A stretch of DNA of 37,483 nucleotides from JBBSUQ01 sp964389755 (GTDB lineage Bacteria > Bacteroidota > Bacteroidia > Flavobacteriales_D > Crocinitomicaceae): assembly GCA_964389755.1 (NCBI GenBank), contig CAYMEW010000037.1, positions 1 through 37,483 of the forward strand, in the 5' to 3' direction. Below the pieces are notes generated by a model. That model was not told where the DNA came from. It saw only the letters and a program-made list of their open reading frames with translations, and searched no databases. Numbering within the stretch: position 1 is the stretch's first letter; each line of letters opens with the position of its first letter. Below are positions 24,080-33,331 of the stretch, one piece after another. The position numbers and the translations under genes are program-made.

Positions 24080-25726
24080 ATGCGATACCTTATCTCTTTT
24101 TCTATATTTCTGCTGGCAACTACTTATAGCATCGCCCAGGAATTCACTGCCGCCGATTCCCTGTTTGGATCCAACACACCCGAACGTGCCTGGTGGGATG
24201 TTCAGCATTACGACCTGACCATTGAGCCGGATCCCGCGTCCAAAACGCTTTCGGGAGAAGTAAGTATTACGTATCGTGCCATCGATGAAGGCAGAAGCAT
24301 GCAGATCGATCTCCGGGAAGGAATGACGATCGATTCGGCGAAGCAAAATGGGAATCCCCTGAGCATGCAACGCAACGGGCGTTTCTACTTTATTTCCGGC
24401 ACCTCAGACGACACTGCTAACGATGCGCAGCTTACCCTGTACTTTTCCGGGAAACCGCACGAGGCCGTAAATCCGCCCTGGGACGGTGGATGGGTGTGGA
24501 GCACGGACGAAAAAGGGCGTCCCTGGATGTCGGTGGCCTGCCAGGGAACCGGTGCAAGCGTCTGGTTTCCGTGCAAAGATTACAACGGCGACGAGCCTGA
24601 TCACGGAGCAACATTGCGCATGATCATTCCGGAAGACATGGAAGGAGTGGCCGGCGGGCGACGCATGCGGGCAGGAAGTGCCGGGCCCGGGAAAAAGATG
24701 AGCGTCTGGAAGATCGTAAACCCGGTTAACGTGTATAATATTATTCCATACATCGGGTACTATACCGAATGGTCGGAGCCGTACAACGGCCTGAACGGAA
24801 AACTGAACTGTGCGTATTACGTGCTCGATTATAACCTCGAAAAAGCAAAACAACAGTTTCAGCAGGTGCCAACCATGCTCAATTGCTTCGAAACCTGGTT
24901 CGGCCCGTATCCTTTTTACGAAGACGGATATAAACTCGTGGAAGCGCCCTATCTCGGAATGGAGCATCAAAGTGCGGTTGCGTACGGAAACGGTTTTCAG
25001 AACGGTTACAGCGGAAGAGATCTCTCCGGTACGGGAATCGGTTTGAAGTGGGACTTCATCATCGTGCACGAGAGTGGGCATGAATGGTTCGGAAACAATA
25101 TTTCAGCAAAAGATGTCGCCGATATGTGGATCCACGAATCGTTTACGAACTACTCGGAAGCATTGTTTACCGAATGTCAGCAGGGAAAAGATGCTGCGAA
25201 CCGCTATGTTTACGGAATCAGGGAACTCATCCTGAACGACCGGCCAATCATCGGGAAATACGGCGTTCGTAACGAGGGCAGTGGCGATATGTATTATAAG
25301 GGCGGAAATATGATTCACCTTATCCGGCAGTTTATCGGGGATGACGAGAAATTCAGGCGCATGCTGACTGAAATGAATAAAACGTTTTACCATCAAACGG
25401 TTACTACGGCAGAGGTGGAGACATTCATTCAGTCTTACGTCGATTTCGACCTCTCCGGATTTTTTGACGTTTACCTGCGCCAGGCTTCTTTACCGGTACT
25501 CGAGATACGTCAGCAAAAACACAAAGCGTATTACCGCTGGACGAATGTTCCGGACAATTTTACGATGCCTTTACGGCTCAGATCCGGTGAATGGATCAGT
25601 CCCTCCGGTAAGCGGCAAAAGCTAAAAGTGGCGAGCCTCGCGGAGGAGATCAGTCCTGATTTTTACATCACCGTCAAACAAATGGAGAAGGCCCCTGTGC
25701 AAAAAGCCTTTCGGATCGGGATCTGA
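24080..25726 (+). CDS. Secreted M1 family zinc metallopeptidase
   Basis: The 548-residue protein has a signal peptide (about 1-20, ending SIAQ), an N-terminal beta-sandwich typical of M1 enzymes (about 35-230) and a thermolysin-like catalytic domain. The zinc site is HESGHEWFGNN (330-340; H330, E331, H334) with the third ligand E353 in WIHESFTNYSE. GMEHQS (293-298) is the M1 counterpart of the GxMEN exopeptidase loop, with Asn replaced by His. The long C-terminal helical domain of aminopeptidase N is absent, as in shorter Bacteroidota M1 proteins. It probably trims peptides in the periplasm or outside the cell. A 15-codon upstream extension is rejected because it contains the promoter. Confidence 0.93.
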   Translation: MRYLISFSIFLLATTYSIAQEFTAADSLFGSNTPERAWWDVQHYDLTIEPDPASKTLSGEVSITYRAIDEGRSMQIDLREGMTIDSAKQNGNPLSMQRNGRFYFISGTSDDTANDAQLTLYFSGKPHEAVNPPWDGGWVWSTDEKGRPWMSVACQGTGASVWFPCKDYNGDEPDHGATLRMIIPEDMEGVAGGRRMRAGSAGPGKKMSVWKIVNPVNVYNIIPYIGYYTEWSEPYNGLNGKLNCAYYVLDYNLEKAKQQFQQVPTMLNCFETWFGPYPFYEDGYKLVEAPYLGMEHQSAVAYGNGFQNGYSGRDLSGTGIGLKWDFIIVHESGHEWFGNNISAKDVADMWIHESFTNYSEALFTECQQGKDAANRYVYGIRELILNDRPIIGKYGVRNEGSGDMYYKGGNMIHLIRQFIGDDEKFRRMLTEMNKTFYHQTVTTAEVETFIQSYVDFDLSGFFDVYLRQASLPVLEIRQQKHKAYYRWTNVPDNFTMPLRLRSGEWISPSGKRQKLKVASLAEEISPDFYITVKQMEKAPVQKAFRIGI

Positions 25727-25750
25727 TCTAAAATTTAGCTTAAAATGCCG

Positions 25751-25776
25751 TTGAAAAGCTGAAAAGGATTAATTTG
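25751..25776 (+). promoter_or_regulatory. Promoter of the two-component genes
   Basis: TTG (25751-25753) and TTAATTTG (25769-25776, one base off TAnnTTTG) with a 15-nt gap end 5 nt before the ATG at 25782. CTTAAA at 25739-25744, just upstream, is the reverse complement of the TTTAAG repeats found before the efflux genes, so autoregulation is possible. Confidence 0.5.
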
Positions 25777-25781
25777 CGCGT

Positions 25782-26480
25782 ATGGCAGAAAACACCGTTG
25801 AGCCCAGGCACATCCTCATTGTGGAAGACGACCCGATACTCAGTAGAAATGTCCGCGAAGCTTTTTTAAACGAGGGATTTCAGGTCAGTGATGCCGTAAG
25901 TGCGGAAGCGGGCGCACTGCTTGTGAAGGAAACATTACCGGACCTGATCGTGCTGGACGTACAACTCGGTAGAATGAACGGCTTTCAGTGGCTTCGCGAA
26001 CTTCGAAAAGACGGCGTTTCAATCCCGGTGATCCTGTTGACTGCCTATGCCGACATCGATGATAAAGTGGAGGGCTACGATTCCGGTGCGGACGATTACC
26101 TCACGAAGCCATTTTACATGAAAGAACTCAGCTTGCGCGTGAGGGCATTACTTCAGCGAAATATGCGTCAAACTCCCGAAACCCGCGAAGTACTTGTACG
26201 AGGTGATCTCGAACTTGACCCTGTTACAAGCATTGTCACGCGTCAGGGTACGAGCATCGAACTCACTCCCCGGGAATTCCAGATTTTACGCAAACTGGTC
26301 GAAGCGGATGGTGAACTCGTGCCTAAAAAAGAACTGATCCGCGAGATCTGGGGGCGCGCCATCGACATCAATACCAACACGATCGAAGTGTACATTAATT
26401 TCCTGCGTAAAAAGATCGATAAACCTTTCGGGAAAGATTCGATCCGTACGCGCATCGGATACGGTTATTATTTTGAATAA
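25782..26480 (+). CDS. OmpR/PhoB-type response regulator
   Basis: The 232-residue protein has a receiver domain with acidic D16 and D17, phospho-acceptor D59 (LIVLDVQLG), T87 and K109 (YLTKPF). A winged-helix DNA-binding domain follows with ELTPREFQILRKLVE and the C-terminal RTRIGYGYYFE. It is translated into the histidine kinase gene with a one-base overlap (TAATG). The divalent-metal efflux genes that follow suggest it controls them, as CzcR or CusR do elsewhere. The metal and the site are not proved. Confidence 0.95.
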   Translation: MAENTVEPRHILIVEDDPILSRNVREAFLNEGFQVSDAVSAEAGALLVKETLPDLIVLDVQLGRMNGFQWLRELRKDGVSIPVILLTAYADIDDKVEGYDSGADDYLTKPFYMKELSLRVRALLQRNMRQTPETREVLVRGDLELDPVTSIVTRQGTSIELTPREFQILRKLVEADGELVPKKELIREIWGRAIDINTNTIEVYINFLRKKIDKPFGKDSIRTRIGYGYYFE

Positions 26481-27844
26481 TGTCGATCCGAAAGCGCATA
26501 TACCTTTATTTTTCCATCTCGGTCAGCATCCTGGCAGCGGTGGTCTTCGGCATGATCTACTTCACTTTTTCGGAATATCGCGAAGAAGAATTCCAACAGC
26601 GCGAAAAACAAAAGATCAGTAATACACTGCGTTTTTTGTCGGAATTCAGACAGGTCGACGATGAACTGATTGCAGCTATGGGACGCTTGAACATCAACGA
26701 TCTGTATGATGAAAAACTGCTCATCTTCGACAGCAACAAACGCCTGATCTATTCAAGCATTGACGATCAGAAAATAGTTTACACGGAGGAAATACTCGCC
26801 CGTTTGACTCCGGAACAGGACTGGATCGAGACGCGCGAGGGAAAATACGATGTGATCGCCACTTACGTTGAGAGCAACGGTCAGAGTTATTACGGACTTT
26901 GTAAGGCTTTTGACACGACCGGCTTTCGAAAATTGCGGTTCTTAAGTTATATTTTGCTCGGAGGCTACCTGCTCATTCTGATTCTAGTTTGGTCCGTCGC
27001 GCTTTTCATTGCCAGGAGACTATCCGCTTCCGTTCGCGGACTCACCGGGCAAATCAATGGTTTCCGCTTCGACGACAATTACAAACCGTTAACCCCTGCT
27101 GGAACCGAAAAGGAGATCCGCATTCTCACGGAACGTTTCAATGAACTGATGCAGAAAATGCAGGAGGCCTTTGCTTTCCAGAAGCACGCGGTGCATCACA
27201 TTTCCCACGAACTCAAAACGCCCGTAAGCATTCTTGCGTTAAACCTCGAGCGTATGGAACGAGAACTGGTGGACGAACAAATTCGTTCAGAGATCCGGGC
27301 ACGTAGAGAAGAAGCACATACGCTGGCTCAAATGATCGGAACCCTTCTTGAAATAGCCCGTTCGGAATCCGGATATTCGTTGCGAAAACAGCCCTTACGC
27401 ATTGATGAACTGTTTTTTGACGTCGCCGAAGAGTTGAAATCACTCCACGAATTCCTGCATGTTTCGGTCGATTACGATCCCGAACTTCTTGAGAATGATA
27501 CGTGGCTGACACTTCAGGTAAATCAGGAGCTGATCAAATCCGTGTTTAGTAATTTGTTGCGTAACGCCTTTCATTATGGCAACGGAGCGCCTGTAGAAGT
27601 GTACTTCGGAAGGTCGGGAAACGAGCTTTTGCTTATGTTCTCAAATAGCGGACCCGTCCTTCGGGAGGAAGAACGAACATTCCTGTTTCGCTACTTCTTT
27701 CGCGGAACCAACAGCACCGGAAAAAGCGGTTTCGGGCTGGGACTCGTATTTGTCAAACGCATACTCGACCTGCATCAGGCTACGATCAGTTATAGTTCGG
27801 AGGAAAATCGTAATGCCTTCCTGATCCGTTTTCCCTTAAGTTGA
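26480..27844 (+). CDS. Membrane sensor histidine kinase
   Basis: The 454-residue protein has two membrane segments (about 8-30 and 155-178) flanking a periplasmic sensor region of about 120 residues. A HAMP-like linker (about 180-230), a HisKA box HHISHELKTPVS (239-250, H243) and an ATPase domain with an N box (NLLRNAFHYGNG) and a G box (KSGFGLGLVFV) follow. The sensor region contains no histidine and only one methionine and one cysteine, unlike typical CusS/CzcS sensors. Metal sensing, if any, must use acidic residues or be indirect. It is in an operon with the response regulator and precedes the efflux genes by 61 nt. Confidence 0.95.
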   Translation: MSIRKRIYLYFSISVSILAAVVFGMIYFTFSEYREEEFQQREKQKISNTLRFLSEFRQVDDELIAAMGRLNINDLYDEKLLIFDSNKRLIYSSIDDQKIVYTEEILARLTPEQDWIETREGKYDVIATYVESNGQSYYGLCKAFDTTGFRKLRFLSYILLGGYLLILILVWSVALFIARRLSASVRGLTGQINGFRFDDNYKPLTPAGTEKEIRILTERFNELMQKMQEAFAFQKHAVHHISHELKTPVSILALNLERMERELVDEQIRSEIRARREEAHTLAQMIGTLLEIARSESGYSLRKQPLRIDELFFDVAEELKSLHEFLHVSVDYDPELLENDTWLTLQVNQELIKSVFSNLLRNAFHYGNGAPVEVYFGRSGNELLLMFSNSGPVLREEERTFLFRYFFRGTNSTGKSGFGLGLVFVKRILDLHQATISYSSEENRNAFLIRFPLS

Positions 27845-27845
27845 A

Positions 27846-27873
27846 TTTTAAGTGATTTAAGCGCTTTTTAAGT
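27846..27873 (+). promoter_or_regulatory. Phased TTTAAG repeats before the efflux operon
   Basis: TTTAAG occurs at 27847-27852, 27856-27861 and 27867-27872. The outer two lie in identical octamers TTTTAAGT exactly 20 bp apart (27846-27853 and 27866-27873). One copy per helical turn is the usual arrangement for OmpR-family binding sites. They sit 33-59 nt upstream of the efflux start codon, with no consensus TAnnTTTG, as expected for an activated promoter. Binding is inferred. Confidence 0.5.
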
Positions 27874-27905
27874 CGCAATTGGAGTCCTTTGTGTCATTGA
27901 AATAA

Positions 27906-29162
27906 ATGCACATGAAAAGATACCTCTGCATCCTGAGTTTCCTGAGTACGCTGACACTCTTTGCGCAGGACTCGCTTTTCGTAAACTGGCAAACCGCAGA
28001 CAGCCTTTTTTTCGCAGACAGTTATTACCTGCTTGCCCAACATTTGAAAGTGGACGCAACCAAAGCCCGCGCACTTCAGCAAAAACTATATCCGAATCCT
28101 GTTTTTACGGCTGATTTTAATCTCTATGACTGGGAAAATCAACGCTACCTGCACGCCGGTAAGAGCGGTCAGAAAACAATGCAGGTTGAACAACTTGTTC
28201 TGCTGGGCGGGAAAAGACACCTTCAGGCAGACATTGCATCCACGGAAGTTCGGAAAGCGGAAGTGGAACTCGAACAGGTTGCGCTTACCCTGCGCTCCGA
28301 GCTACACCTGAACCTGTATAAACTTGCGCGAAGTCGGGATATGATCGCCCGTTTTGACGAACAGATCGTCCTGCTCAATAACCTGATCGAAAACATCGAC
28401 GAACAAACGCGACGCGGAAACATTCCGGCTAACGAGGGACTTCGGCTTAAAACGCTGTTGCTATCCATCGGTAACAAACGTGCGGAATGGATCGGCGTAA
28501 AAAATGCGACGCGGCAAAAACTGGCGGTATTGTTACAAACTGACAGGATTGTTTCGTATGCGGAACTTCCCGATCCGGAACAGGTGTATTTACGCACGTT
28601 CGACACGGAAGAACTAACGCGGCTTGCGCTCACCTACCGGCAGGACCTCCGTGCACTCAGCATTGATTCGGTCGCCTTTGCAAAGCAATTGTTACTCGAA
28701 AAAAGAACACGTGTTCCCGACCTGAACCTGTTTGTGGCATACGATCAACGGGGAGGTGCTTTTCGAAACCAGGTAAACGGAGGTTTGTCGCTGGCCCTTC
28801 CGCTTTGGGACAGGAACCAGGGAAATATTCTCAGCGCGACTTATGAACTCGAACGAAAATCGTATGAGCGGTCGCTGGTGACCCGGCAGGTTGTTACGGA
28901 AGTATGGCGGGCACACTCCGATTACAGTGCGCTTGTAAGCAGGTATTACTATTCGCAGGATCTTTTCGGCGGTGATCTCAACGTCGTTTACCGGAGTATG
29001 GCGGAAAATTTCCTGAAGCGAAACATATCCATTCTGCAATTCGTCGACTTTTTCGAATCGTATGTGCAAACCAACGACGAACTACTGAACCTGAAGATCC
29101 GGCTGGTGGAAACGGCCGAACAACTAAACCTGGCTGTAGGTAACGAATTATTCAATCCATGA
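27906..29162 (+). CDS. TolC-family outer-membrane efflux protein
   Basis: The protein (418 residues from ATG 27906; 416 from ATG 27912, which begins the signal peptide MKRYLCIL) has two related helical halves typical of TolC/CzcC/CusC: LKVDATKARALQQKLYPNP early, and QVNGGLSLALPLWDRNQGN with LERKSYERSL later. It forms the outer-membrane duct of a tripartite pump. The C-terminus gives a 4-nt overlap (ATGA) with the adaptor gene. There is no lipobox at the signal end (TLFAQDS). It belongs to the same operon as the adaptor and pump. Confidence 0.9.
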   Translation: MHMKRYLCILSFLSTLTLFAQDSLFVNWQTADSLFFADSYYLLAQHLKVDATKARALQQKLYPNPVFTADFNLYDWENQRYLHAGKSGQKTMQVEQLVLLGGKRHLQADIASTEVRKAEVELEQVALTLRSELHLNLYKLARSRDMIARFDEQIVLLNNLIENIDEQTRRGNIPANEGLRLKTLLLSIGNKRAEWIGVKNATRQKLAVLLQTDRIVSYAELPDPEQVYLRTFDTEELTRLALTYRQDLRALSIDSVAFAKQLLLEKRTRVPDLNLFVAYDQRGGAFRNQVNGGLSLALPLWDRNQGNILSATYELERKSYERSLVTRQVVTEVWRAHSDYSALVSRYYYSQDLFGGDLNVVYRSMAENFLKRNISILQFVDFFESYVQTNDELLNLKIRLVETAEQLNLAVGNELFNP

Positions 29163-30238
29163 TGAACAAACGATTTTTTATCCTTTTGCAGGCTACACTC
29201 CTTTTGGGTGCCTGTGAAGAAAAAACCGCACCGAAAGCTGTCGCTTTTTCGATGAGTAAAGAAATGCAGCAGCGCTGTGAGCGGGATACCGTGAAATATA
29301 GAAATGTCCGAAGCGAATTGCGCCTGTTCGGGAACATTGCAGCTGATAACAATAATGTCGCGCAGATCGATCCGGTAGTGAGTGGACTGGTGAAGGAGAT
29401 CCGGGTTGAACTGGGCGATTACGTACAACAGGGACAGGTTCTGGCGATTATTCAAAGTCGGGAGGTGGCAGGTTTTCGCAAAGAGCTGCTGGATGCCGTC
29501 AGCAGTGTGGAAGTAGCTGAAAAAAAATTGTTGGTAGCCCGCGAACTGCATGCCGGAAAGCTCAATTCGGAAAAAGACATCATCGTGGCCGAAAAAAAAC
29601 TGGAACGAGAGCAGGCCGAACTGGCGCGCATCCGGGAGATCTACAAGATCTATTCACTCAGTTCCGGATCGGATTTCAGAATTGTGGCGCCCATCAGCGG
29701 GTTCGTTGTATTGAGACAAATTAATAAGAACGAACAGATCAAAGCTGAAAATGACGAACCTTTATTCCGGATAGCGCGCATCGATGAGGTTTGGGCACTT
29801 GCCAATGTCAGTGAAAGCGATATTTCAAAAGTGAAACTGGGCCAGCAGGCTTCCATTCGAACCCTGGCATTTCCGGACCGCACTTTCGAGGGGAAAATTG
29901 ATAAGATCTTCAACGCGATCGACCCTTCCAGTCGCAGTATGAAAGTAAGGATCAGCCTGGATAATCCCGACTACAGCCTGAAACCCGATATGCACTGTGT
30001 AGTCAATGTATATCAGCCGGAAAAAGAACAAATGCTGAGTATTCCTGCCTCTGCACTCATATTCGACAGAAACCGTTACTGGACCGTCGTTTATCGCTCG
30101 CCGAAGGAAACCGAGATCCGTGAAGTAAGCGTTTTTACGCAATCCAAAGACCTTGCTTTTATAAGTCGCGGACTGGAGGAACATGAAGTCGTGATCTCGA
30201 AAAACGCCCTGTTGATCTATAACGCTTTAACCCGTTAA
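29159..30238 (+). CDS. RND efflux adaptor (membrane fusion protein), lipoprotein
   Basis: The 359-residue protein starts with a lipoprotein signal with lipobox LLLGAC (C19), so it is anchored by lipid. The HlyD-type layout is visible: barrel-sandwich half SGLVKEIRVELGDYVQQGQVL (biotinyl-lipoyl-like), a coiled-coil hairpin (about 118-160, KKLLVAR to LARIREIY), the second sandwich half DFRIVAPISGFVV, and a beta-barrel with EVWALANVSESD and QQASIRTLAFPDR. The mature N-terminus has M32, M37 and C41. That is a weak echo of the methionine clusters of CusB but not enough to call copper. It bridges the pump and the TolC-like channel. Confidence 0.92.
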   Translation: MMNKRFFILLQATLLLGACEEKTAPKAVAFSMSKEMQQRCERDTVKYRNVRSELRLFGNIAADNNNVAQIDPVVSGLVKEIRVELGDYVQQGQVLAIIQSREVAGFRKELLDAVSSVEVAEKKLLVARELHAGKLNSEKDIIVAEKKLEREQAELARIREIYKIYSLSSGSDFRIVAPISGFVVLRQINKNEQIKAENDEPLFRIARIDEVWALANVSESDISKVKLGQQASIRTLAFPDRTFEGKIDKIFNAIDPSSRSMKVRISLDNPDYSLKPDMHCVVNVYQPEKEQMLSIPASALIFDRNRYWTVVYRSPKETEIREVSVFTQSKDLAFISRGLEEHEVVISKNALLIYNALTR

Positions 30239-30239
30239 T

Positions 30240-33200
30240 ATGAATCGTTTTATTCAGAAAATAATTGCTTTTTCGCTCCGTAATAAGATCTTTACCTTCG
30301 GGTGGGTGGGCCTCTTGCTTATCTGTGGAGTGATCAGCTTTATCCGGATTCCTATCGAAGCTTTCCCGGATGTGACCAATACGCAGATCATCGTCGTTAC
30401 CGAATGGAAGGGGAGAAGTGCCGAAGAAGTCGAACGGTTCATAACCACACCGATCGAGATCGAAATGAATGCCGTGCAGCGCAAAACGAATGTGCGTAGC
30501 GTAACGATGTTCGGCCTTTCGGTCATTAAGATCATTTTCGAAGATGACGTGGACGACTTTTTTGCCCGGCAGCAGGTCAACAATCAACTGCGCGGACTGC
30601 AACTTCCGGACGGTGCCGAACCAGACGTTCAACCACCTTACGGGCCTACCGGCGAGATCTACCGTTACATTTTGCGTAGTGACACACGCGATTCCCGCGA
30701 ATTGCTGACCATTCAGAACTGGGTGATCGATCGCAAACTGAGAGCCGTTCCGGGCGTGGCGGACATCGTTGCCTTCGGTGGTCGTGAGAAGATCTATGAG
30801 ATCGCCGCCGATCCGGTACGCCTGCAACAATACGACCTCACGCCGCTCGAACTCTATAACGCCGTTTCCGCTTCCAACGTAAACGTGGGCGGTGATGTGA
30901 TCGAAAAGAACGGGCAAGCATACGTGGTACGCGGGATCGGTTTGCTCGATTCACGTGCCGATATTGAAAATACGGTGGTGGACATCTTCGACGGAAACCC
31001 GGTTTTTGTGCGGGATGTAGCTTCTGTGAATACCTCTGAAATTCCGAGAGTCGGACAGGTCGGACTCAATTCGGAGGACGATGTGGTGGAAGGGATCATC
31101 GTGATGCGAAAAAATGAAAACCCGTCCGAAGTACTTGCGCGTGTCAAGGAAAAGATCGCAGAACTGAACACATCGGTACTGCCTTCCGATACGAGAATGG
31201 AAGTTTTCTACGACCGTGATAACCTGATGGAATTTTGTACCGAAACGGTGATGCACAACCTCCTGGAAGGAATTATCCTCGTAACGGCAATCGTATTCCT
31301 GTTTATGGCGGACTGGCGAACAACGCTCATTGTGGCGCTGATCATTCCGTTGAGCCTGCTGTTTGCCTTCTTCATGCTGAACCTGAACGGCATGAGTGCG
31401 AACCTCCTGTCGCTCGGTGCCGTGGATTTCGGAATAATCATTGACGGGGCAGTCGTCATGGTCGAAGGCATTTTCGTGGCACTCGATCACCGCGCGAATA
31501 GGGAAGGTATGCAGCGTTTTAACAGGCTTTCAAAGGCCGGGCTGATCAAATCGACTGCCACCCAAATGGGGAAAGCCGTCTTTTTTTCGAAACTGATCAT
31601 CATTTCGGCCCTTATTCCCATTTTTTCTTTTGAGAAAGTTGAAGGGAAAATGTTCGCTCCGCTGGCCTACACGCTCGGTTTTGCATTGCTCGGAGCACTT
31701 GTACTCACATTAACCCTCGTGCCGGTGCTTTGCTCCATGCTTCTTCGCAAAAACGTACGTGAAAAGGACAACATCATCACCCGGGGCATCAATCGCGCGG
31801 TACTGTACCTTTTTGATCGTTCACGGAGGAAGCGCAAACGCGTGATCTGGATTGCACTGATCGCTTTTGCCTTAACGATCGGCTCGATGCGCTGGCTTGG
31901 GACGGAGTTTTTGCCGCAACTGAATGAAGGGGCGCTATGGGTAACTGCCGAATTGCCGATGAGTACTTCCCTGACAGAAAGTGTGGGAATGGCCGCAGAT
32001 ATCCGGAAAGAATTACTGAAATTTCCCGAAGTGGGGCAGGTGCTTTCCCAGGTCGGAAGAAGCAACGACGGAACGGATCCGAACGGCTATTATTTCGTGC
32101 AGTTCCAGGTAGACCTGAAACCCAAAGACGACTGGAAGGTCAAAAAGTCCGTCGATCAGTTAATTGCTGAAATGGACGATAAACTATCGGGTATCCAGGG
32201 GATTACGTATAATTACTCGCAGCCCATTATTGATAACGTGGCCGAAGCAGCGGCCGGTATCAAAGCTTCCAATGCTATCAAGATCTACGGCGAAAACCTC
32301 GAACAACTCGATCAGTATGCAGACCAGGTGCTGAACGCGATTCGCGACGTGCCCGGTATCGAGGATGTCGGGATTCTTAAAAACCTCGGGCAGCCCGAAC
32401 TGAGTGTCGTCTTCGACGAAGAAAAAATGGCACTGTACGGCGTTACGAAAGCGGATGCACAGGCCGTCGTGGAAATGGCCATTGGCGGAAAAACGGCCAC
32501 TTATAAATATGAGGAAGATCGCAAGTTTGCCGTGCGCATTCGTTTTGAAGAGCTTTATCGTAAGAATGAGAATGACATCCTGATGTTGCGTATTCCGACG
32601 ATCAATAACGGGCGTATTCCCCTGCAGGAAGTCGCATCGGTGAAACAAAACGTGGGGCCGGCGTTCATTTACCGGGATAATACGCAGCGCTTCATCGGTG
32701 TGAAATTCTCGGTGCGCGGTCGCGATCTCGGGAGTACGATCGCAGAGGCACAACAGCGTGTCGACGAGCACGTAACTCTACCACCCGCTTACAGTATGGG
32801 CTGGACCGGTGAATTTGAAAACCAGGTGCGCGCGGGTAAAAGACTCGGACAGGTAGTTCCGGTCAGCCTTATCCTGATATTTCTACTTTTGTTCATCCTT
32901 TTTGGAAAGGTTTCAGATGCGGCATTTACGCTGATTAACGTTCCTTTCGCTCTCATTGGCGGTATTCTCGCTTTACACCTGTCCGGAATTAATTTCGGTA
33001 TCTCAGCCGGTGTGGGATGCATTGCGCTGTTCGGGATCTGCATTCAGAACGGAGTGATCCTGATCTCCGAGGCCAAACAGCAATTTCGGAAACTTGGAAA
33101 TCCTTCGGAGGCGATACGCGAAGCAGTACGAATTCGTACGCGGTCAGTTGTTATGACGGCACTCATGGCAGCCATCGGGCTCATACCGGCGGCAATCAGC

Positions 33201-33329
33201 ACCGGAATCGGTTCGGAATCGCAGAAACCGCTCGCCGTGGTGATTATTGGCGGACTCGTTACGGCAACACTGTTTACACTGATTGTATTTCCGTTGCTGT
33301 ATGAACGTCAGTTGCGTCGGAAGAAGTAA
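30240..33329 (+). CDS. czcA: CzcA-like heavy-metal efflux RND transporter
   Basis: The 1029-residue inner-membrane pump has the RND layout: a first membrane helix, a large periplasmic loop, six helices, and a repeat of this. The fourth-helix signature is DFGIIIDGAVVMVEG (396-410). D396, D402 and E409 match the proton-relay triad of CzcA (D402, D408, E415). The pattern DFGx3DGAx3VEN belongs to divalent-cation pumps, here with the final Asn changed to Gly. E669 lies where CusA has its metal-binding Met (VAEAAAGIK against DMLATGIK). Both features favour Zn/Co/Cd over Cu/Ag. No fused TolC domain is present, unlike some Bacteroidota CusA. It follows the adaptor by one nt and ends 2 nt from the convergent NYN gene. 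Confidence 0.93.
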   Translation: MNRFIQKIIAFSLRNKIFTFGWVGLLLICGVISFIRIPIEAFPDVTNTQIIVVTEWKGRSAEEVERFITTPIEIEMNAVQRKTNVRSVTMFGLSVIKIIFEDDVDDFFARQQVNNQLRGLQLPDGAEPDVQPPYGPTGEIYRYILRSDTRDSRELLTIQNWVIDRKLRAVPGVADIVAFGGREKIYEIAADPVRLQQYDLTPLELYNAVSASNVNVGGDVIEKNGQAYVVRGIGLLDSRADIENTVVDIFDGNPVFVRDVASVNTSEIPRVGQVGLNSEDDVVEGIIVMRKNENPSEVLARVKEKIAELNTSVLPSDTRMEVFYDRDNLMEFCTETVMHNLLEGIILVTAIVFLFMADWRTTLIVALIIPLSLLFAFFMLNLNGMSANLLSLGAVDFGIIIDGAVVMVEGIFVALDHRANREGMQRFNRLSKAGLIKSTATQMGKAVFFSKLIIISALIPIFSFEKVEGKMFAPLAYTLGFALLGALVLTLTLVPVLCSMLLRKNVREKDNIITRGINRAVLYLFDRSRRKRKRVIWIALIAFALTIGSMRWLGTEFLPQLNEGALWVTAELPMSTSLTESVGMAADIRKELLKFPEVGQVLSQVGRSNDGTDPNGYYFVQFQVDLKPKDDWKVKKSVDQLIAEMDDKLSGIQGITYNYSQPIIDNVAEAAAGIKASNAIKIYGENLEQLDQYADQVLNAIRDVPGIEDVGILKNLGQPELSVVFDEEKMALYGVTKADAQAVVEMAIGGKTATYKYEEDRKFAVRIRFEELYRKNENDILMLRIPTINNGRIPLQEVASVKQNVGPAFIYRDNTQRFIGVKFSVRGRDLGSTIAEAQQRVDEHVTLPPAYSMGWTGEFENQVRAGKRLGQVVPVSLILIFLLLFILFGKVSDAAFTLINVPFALIGGILALHLSGINFGISAGVGCIALFGICIQNGVILISEAKQQFRKLGNPSEAIREAVRIRTRSVVMTALMAAIGLIPAAISTGIGSESQKPLAVVIIGGLVTATLFTLIVFPLLYERQLRRKK

Positions 33330-33331
33330 TA

